Under the pieces are notes generated by a model. That model ran no database searches. It was given only the letters and a program-made list of their open reading frames with translations, and was not told the origin of the DNA. Source: Proteus penneri (lineage in GTDB: Bacteria > Pseudomonadota > Gammaproteobacteria > Enterobacterales > Enterobacteriaceae). Taken from it: a DNA stretch of 64,000 nt. The stretch covers positions 248,001 to 312,000 of the forward strand of contig NZ_PHFJ01000003.1 of the NCBI RefSeq assembly GCF_003144535.1. Reading direction: 5' to 3'. The translations under genes and the position numbers were made by a program. Shown piece after piece: positions 26,051-38,647 of the stretch. The stretch's first letter is position 1, and each line of letters begins with the position of its first letter.

Positions 26051-26446
26051 TTAATTTGTTTTCTTATAACAAGAAACTTCATGATCCATCTCTAAACGTA
26101 TTTCTAACATTGCCAGCCCACCTTCAACAAAACCCTCTGCGACTTGTATAATTTGACGAACTCGGCTTTCACTTATTTTCCAACGCCTCGCAATACTTCT
26201 TTTAGTATGCTGATAAATATAATGTAATATAAGTGCATTCACCTCTCCTTCTTTTCTCAGTTGTTTTAGGCGAGCGATAGCTGAATCAATGATCAATCCA
26301 TCATCATCGCAACAACTTATACGAGATGATGATTGATAAGGTAATATCCCTTTAAAACCCGCAGCAATATGAGAATAATCCACACCACTTTGTACATCAG
26401 ATGCCCAAGCACCCCATCGTTCTAATACTTGCTGTATATCTCTCAT
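26051..26446 (-). CDS. Q: Antitermination protein Q
   Basis: A 131-residue late-gene antiterminator of the PhageQ group (MRDIQQVLERWGAWASD ... IAAGFKGILP at the N-terminus; a C-terminal HTH-like stretch, TKRSIARRWKISESRVRQII). It binds near the late promoter and lets RNA polymerase pass terminators, of which several lie in the late region here. The ATG at 26446 gives the family start; an upstream in-frame ATG would overlap the replication gene. It follows that gene by 13 nt. Confidence 0.93.
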   Translation of the reverse strand: MRDIQQVLERWGAWASDVQSGVDYSHIAAGFKGILPYQSSSRISCCDDDGLIIDSAIARLKQLRKEGEVNALILHYIYQHTKRSIARRWKISESRVRQIIQVAEGFVEGGLAMLEIRLEMDHEVSCYKKTN

Positions 26447-26459
26447 GTCGCAAATACCT

Positions 26460-27530
26460 TTATCCAATACTATTGTGGTGTGTTGAACGCGCAATTAACT
26501 GTGCGGACTGATACCAAATTTCTTTCCAAAGCGCTTTAGCATTATGAATATGCATTCGCCCTAAACCACGTTGTAAGGCGATTTTTTTCGCGAGGATCTG
26601 AAGGGCTGTTTTAGGCTTCCATGCTGAACTAAATAACAGACTAAATGTGTTATCTCTTTCAGCACAATCGATTTCAATAGGGATCTCACCCTCCTTTAAG
26701 CACCGCCCATTTTGATAAGCCGGTCGTCCTTTTAATTGCCATTTTTTCGCTTTATCAAGATACTCTGCACAATTGTTTTTATGGAACAGAGTTTTAGGTC
26801 TTAAATAATCCTGCATTTTATTATCATTAAGCCATTTTGCTGTTAGGTAATCGGTAATTAAGATCAATTCATCAACTTGAAAACCATCAGCTAACCTCGC
26901 TCGAACATAGCTCAATGTGATTTGACATTCTCGATAATGGGAGTGGGTTGTTTTATTAAAATAGCGAATAATGTCTATTTCAGGCCGCTCACGATTTGGC
27001 AATGAGCAATCTGAACAAGATCTTTTAAGGTTACTCTTTGTAGTAATCTTTGTTGTATTCTCTGTAAGAAGAGCCCTATTTGAACTGTTCTGAGGCTGAC
27101 TTTTGCTTCCCTTCCATTGTTCCTGTTTGGCGCCATCGAATGTACGTATTTTCGTTTTATTATCACTACCTTCTTCATTCGTCTTTTGCTCTTCATCTTC
27201 TGTTTTCAAAATCTTATGCTGATAATTAATACTATAAAAGTTAGTACGATCATGAAGGTGTTTGTTGAGCTGTCTCACTTCAATCAATCCAGCCGTTCGA
27301 AGATGAGTAAAGACGCGTTTTAGTGTTGATAGAGATAAGTAGGGAAACTGTAAATGCCAATCAGGTAATGTATTGTAGATCCATCGCCGTCCTTCATATT
27401 CAACACCCGATGTTGTTTCTGTTATCCAATAATGTAATTGTTGCAAAACAATTGCTTCGTATAACCCAATTTGAACTGCTAATTCAGGTATGACTATCTG
27501 AGGACGTGTTTTTTCCATTAATAATTTCAT
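26460..27530 (-). CDS. Replication initiator, O-like, with conserved phage C-terminal domain
   Basis: A 356-residue protein. The N-terminal winged-helix part (IPELAVQIGLYEAIVLQQLHYWI, then a second helix region SLSTLKRVFTHLRTAGLIEV) should bind the phage origin. A hydrophilic linker (~residues 110-185) leads to a C-terminal domain with IIRYFNKTTHSHYR ... YLRPKTLFHKNNCAEYLDKAKKW, known from many phage replication proteins (Phg_2220_C type). The ATG at 27530 is preferred for its AGGA site and for fit. No separate helicase loader follows; the next gene is Q. An origin inside the linker-coding DNA is possible, but no clear iterons were seen. Confidence 0.88.
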   Translation of the reverse strand: MKLLMEKTRPQIVIPELAVQIGLYEAIVLQQLHYWITETTSGVEYEGRRWIYNTLPDWHLQFPYLSLSTLKRVFTHLRTAGLIEVRQLNKHLHDRTNFYSINYQHKILKTEDEEQKTNEEGSDNKTKIRTFDGAKQEQWKGSKSQPQNSSNRALLTENTTKITTKSNLKRSCSDCSLPNRERPEIDIIRYFNKTTHSHYRECQITLSYVRARLADGFQVDELILITDYLTAKWLNDNKMQDYLRPKTLFHKNNCAEYLDKAKKWQLKGRPAYQNGRCLKEGEIPIEIDCAERDNTFSLLFSSAWKPKTALQILAKKIALQRGLGRMHIHNAKALWKEIWYQSAQLIARSTHHNSIG

Positions 27531-27551
27531 GTGAATTCCTTTTTCTACCAT

Positions 27552-27851
27552 TCTTTTAAAAAAAAGATGCGCATCAAATTAAAAATAATTTAATTGAAAA
27601 AATAACAAAAGATGGTAATTCCACTTTTGTTTTGTAAAATATTCCGTTGCATTAATTTTAATTAGCACACTTAACGAAAAAATCTAATTCGTTATTACTA
27701 TTGAAACTATCGTGAGTTAAATTAATAGGATTAATTTAAATAACATCTTTATAGATTAAATTAATCAGTTATCGATTACGCTATTAAAATTAACAAATAG
27801 AGAATGGACACGCAAATCATTTTTACTTAAATAAAAGGAAATGGGAATTAC
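27552..27851. promoter_or_regulatory. Divergent cI / replication control region with three operator half-sites
   Basis: A ten-base inverted repeat TTAAATTAAT / ATTAATTTAA with a 3-nt centre spans 27717-27739. A third half-site (TTAAATTAATC) lies at 27756-27766, inverted to the middle one with 11-base arms. TTGAAA at 27701 could be the -35 of the cI promoter, with the palindrome covering its -10. No Cro-sized ORF is present on the minus strand in this gap. The sequence is very AT-rich, so repeats of this composition can arise by chance. Confidence 0.55.
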
Positions 27852-28511
27852 ATGAGAAACAAAATGCATACCCGAATTAGAGAGCGTCGATTGCAATTAG
27901 CTTTAACACAAGAGTCATTAGCAAAGATGTTAAGTGTCAGCCGAGTTTCTATTACAAAATGGGAAACCCAAGTCACCGAGCCCGACGGGGAAAACTTACA
28001 AATGCTGGCTAAAGTTCTTGAAGTTTCACCCGAATGGTTACTTTATGGTGGAACATCATCCGATGCTGATGCATTAATAATCACACGCAAGACAATGAAT
28101 ATTCGTCAAATTCCCGTTATCACACTAGAGCAAACCATTGATTGGAATGCACGTTATGAAACATTAAGATTAAGTGATATTCAAACTTGGTGTTATGCAA
28201 CAGTACCTGTTTCTGAGCAGGCTTATGGGCTTGTGTATCAAGGTGAATCAATGACTAACCCTTACTCGCTCCCCTCCATACCAAAGGGTTCAACGATTAT
28301 TATCGAGCCGGAATTTAAAAATAATATTGAATTATATGGAAAGATAATCATCGCGAAAAATTGTATTACCCATGATGTGGTAATTAAGAAATTGATATCA
28401 GAACCCCCTCATCTTTATTTGGTTTCATTAAATACCGCCTTTACACCTATATTATTAACTCATGATTATCAAATCATTGGTTATGTGATACAAATTATTC
28501 AAACACTTTAA
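27852..28511 (+). CDS. cI: CI-type repressor, HTH plus S24 LexA-like peptidase
   Basis: A 219-residue prophage repressor. The XRE HTH is at residues ~7-65 (IRERRLQLALTQESLAKMLSVSRVSITKWE). The C-terminal S24 domain has the catalytic serine in QGESMTNP (S133) and the lysine in VVIKKL (K179), so RecA-stimulated self-cleavage and SOS induction are likely. The usual Ala-Gly cut site is not obvious in the linker. It keeps the lysogen silent by binding the divergent control region. It is in the opposite direction to the replication gene, as expected for an immunity region. Confidence 0.94.
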   Translation: MRNKMHTRIRERRLQLALTQESLAKMLSVSRVSITKWETQVTEPDGENLQMLAKVLEVSPEWLLYGGTSSDADALIITRKTMNIRQIPVITLEQTIDWNARYETLRLSDIQTWCYATVPVSEQAYGLVYQGESMTNPYSLPSIPKGSTIIIEPEFKNNIELYGKIIIAKNCITHDVVIKKLISEPPHLYLVSLNTAFTPILLTHDYQIIGYVIQIIQTL

Positions 28512-28528
28512 CTTATTTAGTTTAATTT

Positions 28529-28554
28529 ATTGAGCTGGATCACTTCAGCTCAAT
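28529..28554. repeat. Nine-base stem-loop after cI
   Basis: ATTGAGCTG and CAGCTCAAT form perfect arms around an 8-nt loop, 18 nt after the cI stop. There is no T run after it on the plus strand, so it may slow decay or weakly terminate cI mRNA rather than act as a strong terminator. The rest of 28512-28767 has no gene. Confidence 0.45.
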
Positions 28555-28767
28555 ATGTACTTCCCCTCACAGTGTTATTGCCTATAAAGAAACATAGAGT
28601 ACAATTAATCACAAGTAACAAACACCCACGCATTTAAACGATAAGGGAATAAAAGACTATAAATATAATTACGTATTAATTAGTCATCAAATAAATACAG
28701 CATTCATTTATTTAAAATAAAGGAATAATCATTATTAATTCATTTTTAATAATATAAGGAAAGAATA

Positions 28768-29010
28768 ATGCAAGTATTAACATTAAAAGAGTGGGCTGAT
28801 AAACGATACAAAAGTCGTCCGCCGTCTCTCACCACATTAAGTCGCTATGCGCGATTAGGTTTTTTCTGCCCTCCCGCAAGGAAAGAAGGTGGCATGTGGC
28901 GAGTAAGAGAAGATGCGGATTTAGTCGGCATGTTAGCTATCCCTTCAATCAATACCTTTGATGATCCAATATTAAGGAAGATACTGAAAGATGACCGGAC
29001 GACCTCGTGA
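28768..29010 (+). CDS. xis: Excisionase
   Basis: An 80-residue lambda Xis-like protein (VLTLKEWADKRYKSRPPSLTTLSRYARLGFFCPPARKEG). The winged-helix pattern EW ... SLxTxxRxxR ... FPP/CPP with a basic wing is conserved. It directs Int toward excision by binding and bending attachment-site arms. An AAGGAAAG ribosome-binding region precedes the ATG. It overlaps int by 20 nt, the order xis-int being that of lambda. Confidence 0.88.
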   Translation: MQVLTLKEWADKRYKSRPPSLTTLSRYARLGFFCPPARKEGGMWRVREDADLVGMLAIPSINTFDDPILRKILKDDRTTS

Positions 29011-30118
29011 GAAGAACATTGATATCCCCAATTTATATACAACGTATCATCCAAGAATGCGAAAAATGTATTGGCGATATCGTCACCCTATAACGGGTAA
29101 ATTTCATTCCTTGGGCGCTGATGAAACTCAAGCGCGATTAATCGCCATCGAAGCCAATAGCCGTATTGCAGAGCAAAGAACGCGTCAAATTTTAGCCATC
29201 AGTGATCGCATTGCAACTGACAAAGATGAGTCGATTACGGTTGCCACATGGTTAGATCGTTATTGGAACATCCAAAAGGAGCGCTTAGATCAAGGAGAGA
29301 TACAACTGGCCACCTATCGGCAAAAGAAAAAACCCATCGCCCTTATGCGCCAAAAATTAGCGTTGCTCCCATTAGCCAAAGTAGGCACTCGAGATTTGGT
29401 CAGTATTCTCGACGAGTATAAAACGGCGGGACAATCGCGTATGGCACAGGTCGTTAGATCCGTTTTTAGTGATATTTTTAAAGAAGCACAACATGCGGGT
29501 GAAGTTCCACCAGGTTATAACCCCGCATTGGCAACTAAAAGGCCAAAAACTCGGATAAAACGTCAAAGATTGACTTTAGATGAGTGGCATCAGATTTATG
29601 ATTTAGCGGACAAGCAACATCGTTATATGGGTAATGCGATGCTCCTTGCTCTCGTAACAGGTCAGCGTATTAGCGATATCTCACGGATGCGTTTTCAAGA
29701 TATTTGGGATGACCATTTACATGTTGTTCAAGGAAAAACCGGGGCTAAAGTGGCCATTCCCCTTTCTTTACGCAATCAAGCCATCAATGTTTCACTTAAA
29801 GAAATTGTTGACCGCTGTCGTGATCGCGTGGTAAGCCACTATTTAATTCACTATTTTCGGACTACATCACAAGGGCAACGAGGAGGCCCTGTCACCGCAA
29901 ATACGATGACAACGAATTTCACCAAAGCAAGAAATAAAACCAATATTGATTGGGGTGAAGGAATGCCAGCGTCCTTTCATGAGCAACGTTCATTATCAGA
30001 ACGTTTATATCGAAAACAGGGTATAGATACGCAAGCTTTATTAGGGCATGCCACTCGAGCACAGACAGACCGTTATAATGATGTTCGTGGCAAAGAATGG
30101 ATAACCATCGCGTGTTAA
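28991..30118 (+). CDS. int: Lambda-type tyrosine integrase
   Basis: A 375-residue site-specific recombinase. All catalytic positions are present: R226 (VTGQRISDI), K249 (QGKTGAK), H330 and R333 (FHEQRSLS), H353 (LLGHAT) and nucleophile Y362 (TDRYND). The N-terminus (MTGRPREKN ... MYWRYRHPITGKFHSLG) is the lambda Int arm-binding type. The C-terminus VRGKEW resembles lambda's DRGREW. It faces the 3' end of icd 303 nt away, as expected if attP lay just after int. Confidence 0.96.
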   Translation: MTGRPREKNIDIPNLYTTYHPRMRKMYWRYRHPITGKFHSLGADETQARLIAIEANSRIAEQRTRQILAISDRIATDKDESITVATWLDRYWNIQKERLDQGEIQLATYRQKKKPIALMRQKLALLPLAKVGTRDLVSILDEYKTAGQSRMAQVVRSVFSDIFKEAQHAGEVPPGYNPALATKRPKTRIKRQRLTLDEWHQIYDLADKQHRYMGNAMLLALVTGQRISDISRMRFQDIWDDHLHVVQGKTGAKVAIPLSLRNQAINVSLKEIVDRCRDRVVSHYLIHYFRTTSQGQRGGPVTANTMTTNFTKARNKTNIDWGEGMPASFHEQRSLSERLYRKQGIDTQALLGHATRAQTDRYNDVRGKEWITIAC

Positions 30119-30370
30119 TCTTATTTCTGACCTTATTTTAATCCATCAGATAATCTGCAAATGATAATTTTCGCCACGTTTATCATGCAGTTTGCAGATT
30201 ATTTTCTTTCTTTTTCATTTCGCCGTAAATAAAGCCTTATCGCCTCTTTTAATGGGTTGATTTTAACACTTACGCTTTATGCATTGTTTGTTTGGTTTTG
30301 CTACATTAGGCTACTTTTAATACAAAAATACGCATCAAGACGTTACACGTACTCATAAAAAATCCTGTAA
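30119..30370. other. att: int-icd junction, probable prophage attachment region; long inverted repeat inside
   Basis: No gene. Perfect twelve-base arms ATAATCTGCAAA (30150-30161) and TTTGCAGATTAT (30191-30202), with further inner pairing (TGATAA / TTATCA), are followed on the plus strand by a T-rich run. This could be the int terminator or an arm-site cluster. The core attachment sequence cannot be fixed without the other prophage end. Confidence 0.5.
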
Positions 30371-30397
30371 CAAAAACGGGAACCCTTAAGTTCCCGT
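30371..30397 (-). terminator. icd intrinsic terminator
   Basis: On the minus strand ACGGGAAC and GTTCCCGT form a perfect eight-base stem around a 6-nt loop, followed by a T run, 25 nt after the icd stop. Confidence 0.9.
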
Positions 30398-30421
30398 AAT
30401 CAGTTCGCAACGCTAATTATA

Positions 30422-31675
30422 TTACATATGTTTGATAATCGCGTCACCAAACTCGCTACATTTCAGCAGTTTAGCGCCTTCTAACTGACGTTCGAAATCA
30501 TAAGTTACAGTCTTAGCGGCAATCGCGCCTTCCATACCTTTAATGATTAAGTCAGCAGCTTCTGTCCAACCCATGTGGCGTAGCATCATCTCTGCGGAAA
30601 GAATAATAGAACCAGGGTTAACTTTATCTTGGCCTGCATATTTTGGTGCAGTACCGTGTGTTGCTTCAAATAAAGCACATTCATCACCAATATTTGCGCC
30701 AGGTGCGATGCCAATACCACCTACTTGAGCCGCTAATGCATCAGAAATGTAGTCACCATTTAGGTTCATACATGCGATAACATCGTACTCTGCTGGACGT
30801 AACAGAATCTGTTGCAAGAATGCGTCAGCGATGACGTCTTTAACGATGATCTCTTTACCCGATTTTGGATTTTTGATTTTAACCCAAGGACCACCATCTA
30901 ATAATTCACCACCAAACTCTTCGCGAGCTAATTCATAACCCCAGTCTTTAAAGGCACCTTCGGTAAATTTCATAATATTACCTTTATGTACCAATGTAAC
31001 TGAATCACGGTCGTTATCGATAGCGTATTCAATTGCCGCACGAACTAAGCGCTTAGTTCCTTCTTCTGAACAAGGTTTGATGCCAATACCGCAATCTTGT
31101 GGGAAGCGGATTTTGGTAACACCCATTTCATTTTGCAGGAATTTAATGACTTTATCGGCTTCTGCTGAGCCCGCTTTCCATTCAATACCTGCATAGATAT
31201 CTTCTGAATTTTCACGGAAGATAACCATATCAGTTAGTTCAGGTTGTTTAACTGGGCTTGGTGTGCCTTTGTAGTAACGTACTGGACGTAGGCAAATATA
31301 GAGGTCAAGTTGTTGGCGTAGTGCAACGTTTAATGAACGGATACCACCGCCAACTGGGGTAGTAAGAGGTCCTTTGATAGAAACACGATATTCACGGATA
31401 AGATCTAATGTTTCTTCTGGTAACCAAACATCTTTGCCATATACCTGCGTTGATTTCTCACCAGTATAGACTTCCATCCACTCAATTTTACGTTCTTTGC
31501 CGTAAGCTTTCTCAACTGCAGCATCAACAACTTTTAACATTGCTGGCGTAACATCGATACCGATACCGTCCCCTTCGATATAAGGGATAACCGGATTATT
31601 TGGAACAACAAGCTTACCTTTAGCATCTAGTGTAATTTTAGCGCCATTAGCCGGAACAACTACTTTGCTTTCCAT
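30422..31675 (-). CDS. icd: Isocitrate dehydrogenase (NADP+)
   Basis: A 417-residue TCA-cycle enzyme turning isocitrate into 2-oxoglutarate, nearly colinear with the E. coli protein (416). [15 protein letters not shown], the phosphorylatable serine region [12 protein letters not shown] (target of the AceK kinase in E. coli) and [15 protein letters not shown] are all visible. The C-terminus ends [17 protein letters not shown] and is complete. If the prophage entered icd as phages 21 and e14 do, this 3' end would be phage-supplied; it still matches the family well. Confidence 0.98.
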   Translation of the reverse strand: MESKVVVPANGAKITLDAKGKLVVPNNPVIPYIEGDGIGIDVTPAMLKVVDAAVEKAYGKERKIEWMEVYTGEKSTQVYGKDVWLPEETLDLIREYRVSIKGPLTTPVGGGIRSLNVALRQQLDLYICLRPVRYYKGTPSPVKQPELTDMVIFRENSEDIYAGIEWKAGSAEADKVIKFLQNEMGVTKIRFPQDCGIGIKPCSEEGTKRLVRAAIEYAIDNDRDSVTLVHKGNIMKFTEGAFKDWGYELAREEFGGELLDGGPWVKIKNPKSGKEIIVKDVIADAFLQQILLRPAEYDVIACMNLNGDYISDALAAQVGGIGIAPGANIGDECALFEATHGTAPKYAGQDKVNPGSIILSAEMMLRHMGWTEAADLIIKGMEGAIAAKTVTYDFERQLEGAKLLKCSEFGDAIIKHM

Positions 31676-31813
31676 TTACCTCTCCTTTCATGTAAGCGCA
31701 CGCTTTGTTAATTTTTTGTAAGAGACCTGTCAATACTACTTGATTATTCAGCTAACGCCAATCGCTTCTCTTTTAAGGTATAATCAATCTCCCATTTTTT
31801 ACAAAAATTAACT

Positions 31814-32443
31814 ATGGCAAATCAACTTAAAAATAGTGCTAAACCGAGAAAACACCACACTTCATTAGCACAAAGAAAACCAGTGCGCCTAAGAGGTGAG
31901 CGTAAAGTCGTTATCTTCAACAAGCCCTTCGATGTTCTTGTACAATTTACAGACGAGAATGGCAGAAAAACACTAAAAGATTTTATTCCTATTCGTGATA
32001 TTTATGCAGCAGGACGTTTAGATAGAGACAGTGAAGGACTTTTAGTCTTAACAAATGATGGGAAGCTACAAGCAAAATTAACACAACCGAGTAAAAACAC
32101 AGGAAAAATCTACTATGCTCAAGTAGAGGGTGTTCCTTGTACAGCCGCATTACAACAATTTCGAGATGGATTAGCGCTTAAAGATGGCAAAACATTGCCA
32201 GCACAAGTCGAAATAGTTGAGCAACCCGAATGGTTATGGGAGAGAAACCCGCCGATTAGAGAACGCCAAACTATCCCGACCACTTGGTTAAGAATCACCT
32301 TATTTGAAGGCAAAAACCGTCAAGTAAGACGAATGACGGCTCATATTGGTTATCCTACATTGCGTTTGATCCGCTTTAGTATGGGAAATATTACATTGGA
32401 TAATTTATTACCCGGTGAATGGAAGGAGATTAATTTTGTTTAA
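31814..32443 (+). CDS. rluE: 23S rRNA pseudouridine synthase E
   Basis: A 209-residue RsuA-family synthase that modifies 23S rRNA (U2457 in E. coli). The catalytic aspartate is in [33 protein letters not shown] and [20 protein letters not shown] are standard family motifs. Divergent from icd with 138 nt between. Its last codons overlap the nudJ start, so the two are probably co-transcribed. Confidence 0.96.
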   Translation: MANQLKNSAKPRKHHTSLAQRKPVRLRGERKVVIFNKPFDVLVQFTDENGRKTLKDFIPIRDIYAAGRLDRDSEGLLVLTNDGKLQAKLTQPSKNTGKIYYAQVEGVPCTAALQQFRDGLALKDGKTLPAQVEIVEQPEWLWERNPPIRERQTIPTTWLRITLFEGKNRQVRRMTAHIGYPTLRLIRFSMGNITLDNLLPGEWKEINFV

Positions 32444-32885
32444 ACCTCATGTGACTGTCGCGTGTATCGTTCATGCGCAAAATAAGTTTCTCGTTGTTGA
32501 AGAAACTGTCAATGGAAAAGCAACGTGGAATCAACCTGCAGGGCACCTTGAAGCCAATGAAACTCTTATTCAGGCTGTTCAACGTGAATTATGGGAAGAA
32601 ACAGGCTTAACACTTCCCGTTCAACATTTTCTTAAGTTACATCAATGGATTGCCCCAGATAAAACGCCTTTTCTACGTTTTCTTTTTCTTATTGAAGCAC
32701 AAGAACAATTTGAAACTCAGCCCCAAGATAGTGATATTGATTGTTGTCACTGGGTTAGCGCTGATGAAATTATTCATAGCCAGCAATTGCGCTCACCGTT
32801 GGTAAGAGAAAGCCTATTATGTTATCAACAAGGTGAACGCTACCCTCTTTCTATTTTAACTAGCTTTGGTGCGCCCTTTAACTAA
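32436..32885 (+). CDS. nudJ: Phosphatase NudJ (Nudix hydrolase)
   Basis: A 149-residue Nudix hydrolase; in E. coli it acts on nucleoside di/triphosphates and HMP-PP. The Nudix box is [23 protein letters not shown]. The start is taken as TTG at 32436, giving the family N-terminus ([12 protein letters not shown]) with AGGAG 7 nt upstream. An ATG 21 nt upstream would add RluE-frame-shadow residues and lacks a ribosome-binding site in place. It overlaps rluE by 8 nt and precedes mnmA by 109 nt. Confidence 0.93.
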   Translation: MFKPHVTVACIVHAQNKFLVVEETVNGKATWNQPAGHLEANETLIQAVQRELWEETGLTLPVQHFLKLHQWIAPDKTPFLRFLFLIEAQEQFETQPQDSDIDCCHWVSADEIIHSQQLRSPLVRESLLCYQQGERYPLSILTSFGAPFN

Positions 32886-32985
32886 ATGGTAGAGAATAGA
32901 AAAACAAAGCATCAAAAACAGAGCAACACTTGATGCACCTGTGTCAGTGATATGGTAAAGTATGGCGCTTATTTTTCCGCAGTGA

Positions 32986-34098
<1,113 letters not shown>

Positions 34099-34100
34099 AC

Positions 34101-36132
<2,032 letters not shown>

Positions 36133-36143
36133 TTTACCTCTCT

Positions 36144-36172
36144 AAAAAGGCAGATAATTTCTGCCTTTTTTT
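36144..36172 (+). terminator. purB terminator
   Basis: AAAAAGGCAGA and TCTGCCTTTTT form the stem after the purB stop, ending in a run of seven T. Confidence 0.92.
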
Positions 36173-36238
36173 ATAGCCAAAACACAAAGAAAACTATCTA
36201 TAACTTAAACACTTTGCTAGATACAGTGTTTTTTAAGC

Positions 36239-36290
36239 GATAGATTGTCTATGATGAGCCCATATTTTTATCTGATAGATTAACTATCAT
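36239..36290 (+). repeat. Paired 17-bp imperfect direct repeats upstream of phoP
   Basis: GATAGATTgtCTATgAT (36239-36255) and GATAGATTaaCTATcAT (36274-36290) start 35 bp apart. Each is itself an inverted repeat (GATAG/CTATC). They lie 56-107 nt before the phoP start and may be binding sites for a regulator of phoPQ. They do not match the TGTTTA-type PhoP box. Confidence 0.5.
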
Positions 36291-36345
36291 TCATATATTT
36301 ATTTTATGACAGTAAATTTTTGCTGATTGTACTCAAGGTGGAATA

Positions 36346-37020
36346 ATGCGGATCTTAATTATTGAAGATAATATCTTACTTCGCCATCACTTATCTGTGC
36401 AATTTCGTGATGCTGGCCATCAGGTTGATGCAGCTGAAGATGCCAAAGAAGCAGATAGTTTTATTGCAGAAGGTACACCTGATGTAGCTATTGTGGACTT
36501 AGGATTACCAGATGAAGATGGCATTAGCCTTATTCGTAGATGGCGAGAAAATAATATTACTCTACCAATAATGGTCTTAACAGCACGAGAAAGTTGGCAA
36601 GAAAAAGTGTCAGCGTTAAATGCAGGCGCTGATGACTATGTGACAAAGCCCTTTCATTTTGAGGAAATTATTGCACGTATTCAGGCATTAATGCGAAGAA
36701 ACATGGGAATTGCATCACAAACCCTCGCTATCGAACCTTTTGAATTGGATTTGTCACGTAAAGAGTTCATGATTTCGGGAGAACAAATTAAGTTAACTGC
36801 ATTTGAATATACAATTTTAGAAACCTTGATGCGCAATCAAAACAAAGTTGTTAGCAAAGATGCATTAATGCGCCAGTTGTATCCAGATGCTGAATTAAAA
36901 GAAAGTCATACTATTGATGTACTAATGGGGCGATTACGTAAAAAAATCTTAGAAAAATATCCTGATGATGTTGTCGTGACAGTACGTGGACAAGGCTACC
37001 GTTTTGATATGAAACCCTAA
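36346..37020 (+). CDS. phoP: Response regulator PhoP
   Basis: A 224-residue OmpR-type regulator. Receiver domain with phospho-acceptor D51 ([12 protein letters not shown]), acidic pair E7/D8, T (VLTARES) and K (VTKPFHF). The DNA-binding winged helix is in the C-terminal part ([14 protein letters not shown] ... [10 protein letters not shown] ... VRGQGYRF). With PhoQ it senses low Mg2+, acid and cationic peptides. AAGGTGG precedes the ATG. phoQ follows almost at once. Confidence 0.98.
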   Translation: MRILIIEDNILLRHHLSVQFRDAGHQVDAAEDAKEADSFIAEGTPDVAIVDLGLPDEDGISLIRRWRENNITLPIMVLTARESWQEKVSALNAGADDYVTKPFHFEEIIARIQALMRRNMGIASQTLAIEPFELDLSRKEFMISGEQIKLTAFEYTILETLMRNQNKVVSKDALMRQLYPDAELKESHTIDVLMGRLRKKILEKYPDDVVVTVRGQGYRFDMKP

Positions 37021-37021
37021 T

Positions 37022-38481
37022 ATGCAAAAAAACAGCGCTCCCCACTCTCATTACGAACTCGTTTTTTACTTGCAACTAGTGCCATAATTTTAGCTCTTGT
37101 GCTTTCTTATGGATTAGTTGCCATTGTCGGTTCGATTGTCAGTGTGGATAAAACCACTTTTATGCTAATGCGTAGTCAAAGCAATCTTTACTACAGCTTA
37201 GCGCAGTGGGATAAGGGCAAGCTGAATATTGAGTTTCCTACAAGCCTTAATAATAACACCTCTTTGGTGATCATTTTTGATGATAAAGGCAGTGTATTAT
37301 GGACAACTCCCGATTTACCTAAAGCCATTCCAGATAGCATTAAGCATAAATGGCGCCATGAAGAAGGGTTATTTGAAATTTCGGTTGATGTCAAAACAAC
37401 GCGTTTAATGCTACAACAGTTACCTCAATACCGTGTTTATCTCAAGCGACTCGAAGAATATTCAAGTAACGAATTTTTAACTCACTCAGTGGTAATTAAT
37501 CATTATCCTGCGGCTGATAATATGCCTTATATGGCGATTGCAGTTATCGATCCTATTCCTCAGCGAATGCAAAAAGTCAGTCAGGTTTGGGACTGGTTCT
37601 TATATATCATTCTCGCTAATTTGTTCTTAGTTGTGCCTTTAATTTGGTTAGCTGCACACTGGAGTTTACGGCCTATAAAACAAGTGATAGAACAAATCAG
37701 TGCATTAGAAAAAGGGACACGCAATGATTTGGATGAAAACCCACCAACCGAGTTAAAAGGCTTAGTCCGAAACTTAAATGTATTATTGCGTAATGAACGA
37801 AACCGTTATAGTAAATATCGCACAAGCTTATCAGATCTGACTCATAGCTTAAAAACGCCACTTGCCGTATTACAATCAACATTACGCTCTTTACGATCAG
37901 GTAAGCAAATGACGATAGAGCAAGCTGAACCTATCATGCTCGATCAGATAGAACGAATTTCACAACAAGTCGGTTATTATCTGCATCGAGCATCTATTCA
38001 TGGTGATCACGATATTACCACACGAAAACTCCATTCACTGTCAGGGTTATTAGATAATCTTTGTAGTGCATTAAGTAAAGTTTATCAGTCAAAAGGCGTT
38101 GATTTAACACTCAATATTTCACCTGAAATCATGTGGTTAGGTGAGAAAAATGATTTTATGGAAGTGATGGGCAATATCCTGGATAACGCTTGTAAATACT
38201 GCTTAGAATTTGTTGAAATCAATGTTAGCAATAATGAAAGTAGTGTCATTATTATTATTGATGATGACGGGCCAGGCGTCAGCCCGGAAAAAAGAGAAGC
38301 TATTTTCCAGCGAGGAACAAGAGCAGACACGCTTCGTCCAGGGCAAGGTTTAGGATTATCTATTGCAGTAGATATTATTGAACAATACAGTGGTGAAATT
38401 ACTATTACCGATAGTCCTTTAGGTGGTGCTCGTATTACTGTAATCTTTGCTGAGCAGCAACTTACGGCTGAGCGTGAATAA
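37022..38481 (+). pseudogene. phoQ: Sensor kinase PhoQ, frame broken in an A7 run right after the start codon
   Basis: The protein matches PhoQ throughout. It has TM1 (FLLATSAIILALVLSYGLVAIVG), the acidic periplasmic sensor, TM2 (FLYIILANLFLVVPLIWLAAHW), a HAMP region, the phospho-histidine motif DLTHSLKTPLAVLQ, and the ATPase boxes NILDNACKYC and GPGVSPEKR. The only ATG after phoP (37022) is followed by C and seven A, giving a 20-codon frame. With eight A it would read MQKKQRSPLSLRTRF and encode 486 residues, the exact length of E. coli PhoQ. As written, only non-ATG starts remain, e.g. GTG at 37099 inside TM1. A real null mutation, phase variation or a sequencing indel are all possible. Confidence 0.85.
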
Positions 38482-38647
38482 TCATTGTTGATTAAGGTAC
38501 TTTTAAATTACCGTTAAGTCTACGACGTTATGTATGATATCTGTTCACTTATTATCGTGTTACTCACATTGCTCAAAGGAATGTTTAGCAGGAAGTTAGA
38601 ATTCATTATACTATGGCTCTAGGCTTCCCGAACTCAGGATATACACA

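Larger units (their letters stand above)
1..30421. mobile_element. Lambda-like prophage, right part, integrated beside icd; left end outside the window
   Basis: Gene order matches lambda read from the integrase: int, xis, repressor, replication, Q, lysis, cos, terminase, head, tail to J. Structural genes are on the minus strand and int/xis/cI on the plus strand. The left boundary lies before position 1, because J is cut. The right boundary is between the int stop (30118) and the 3' end of icd (30422 upward), or inside icd itself. Apart from the tape-measure frameshift, the structural, lysis and integration genes seen here are open, so the element could be intact. No classical N, cro, cII or helicase-loader gene was recognised. 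Confidence 0.95.

Noticed and set aside
1-30421. Insertion sequence or transposase
   Set aside because: No transposase-like protein or terminal inverted repeats with target duplication were seen; all mobile functions belong to the prophage.
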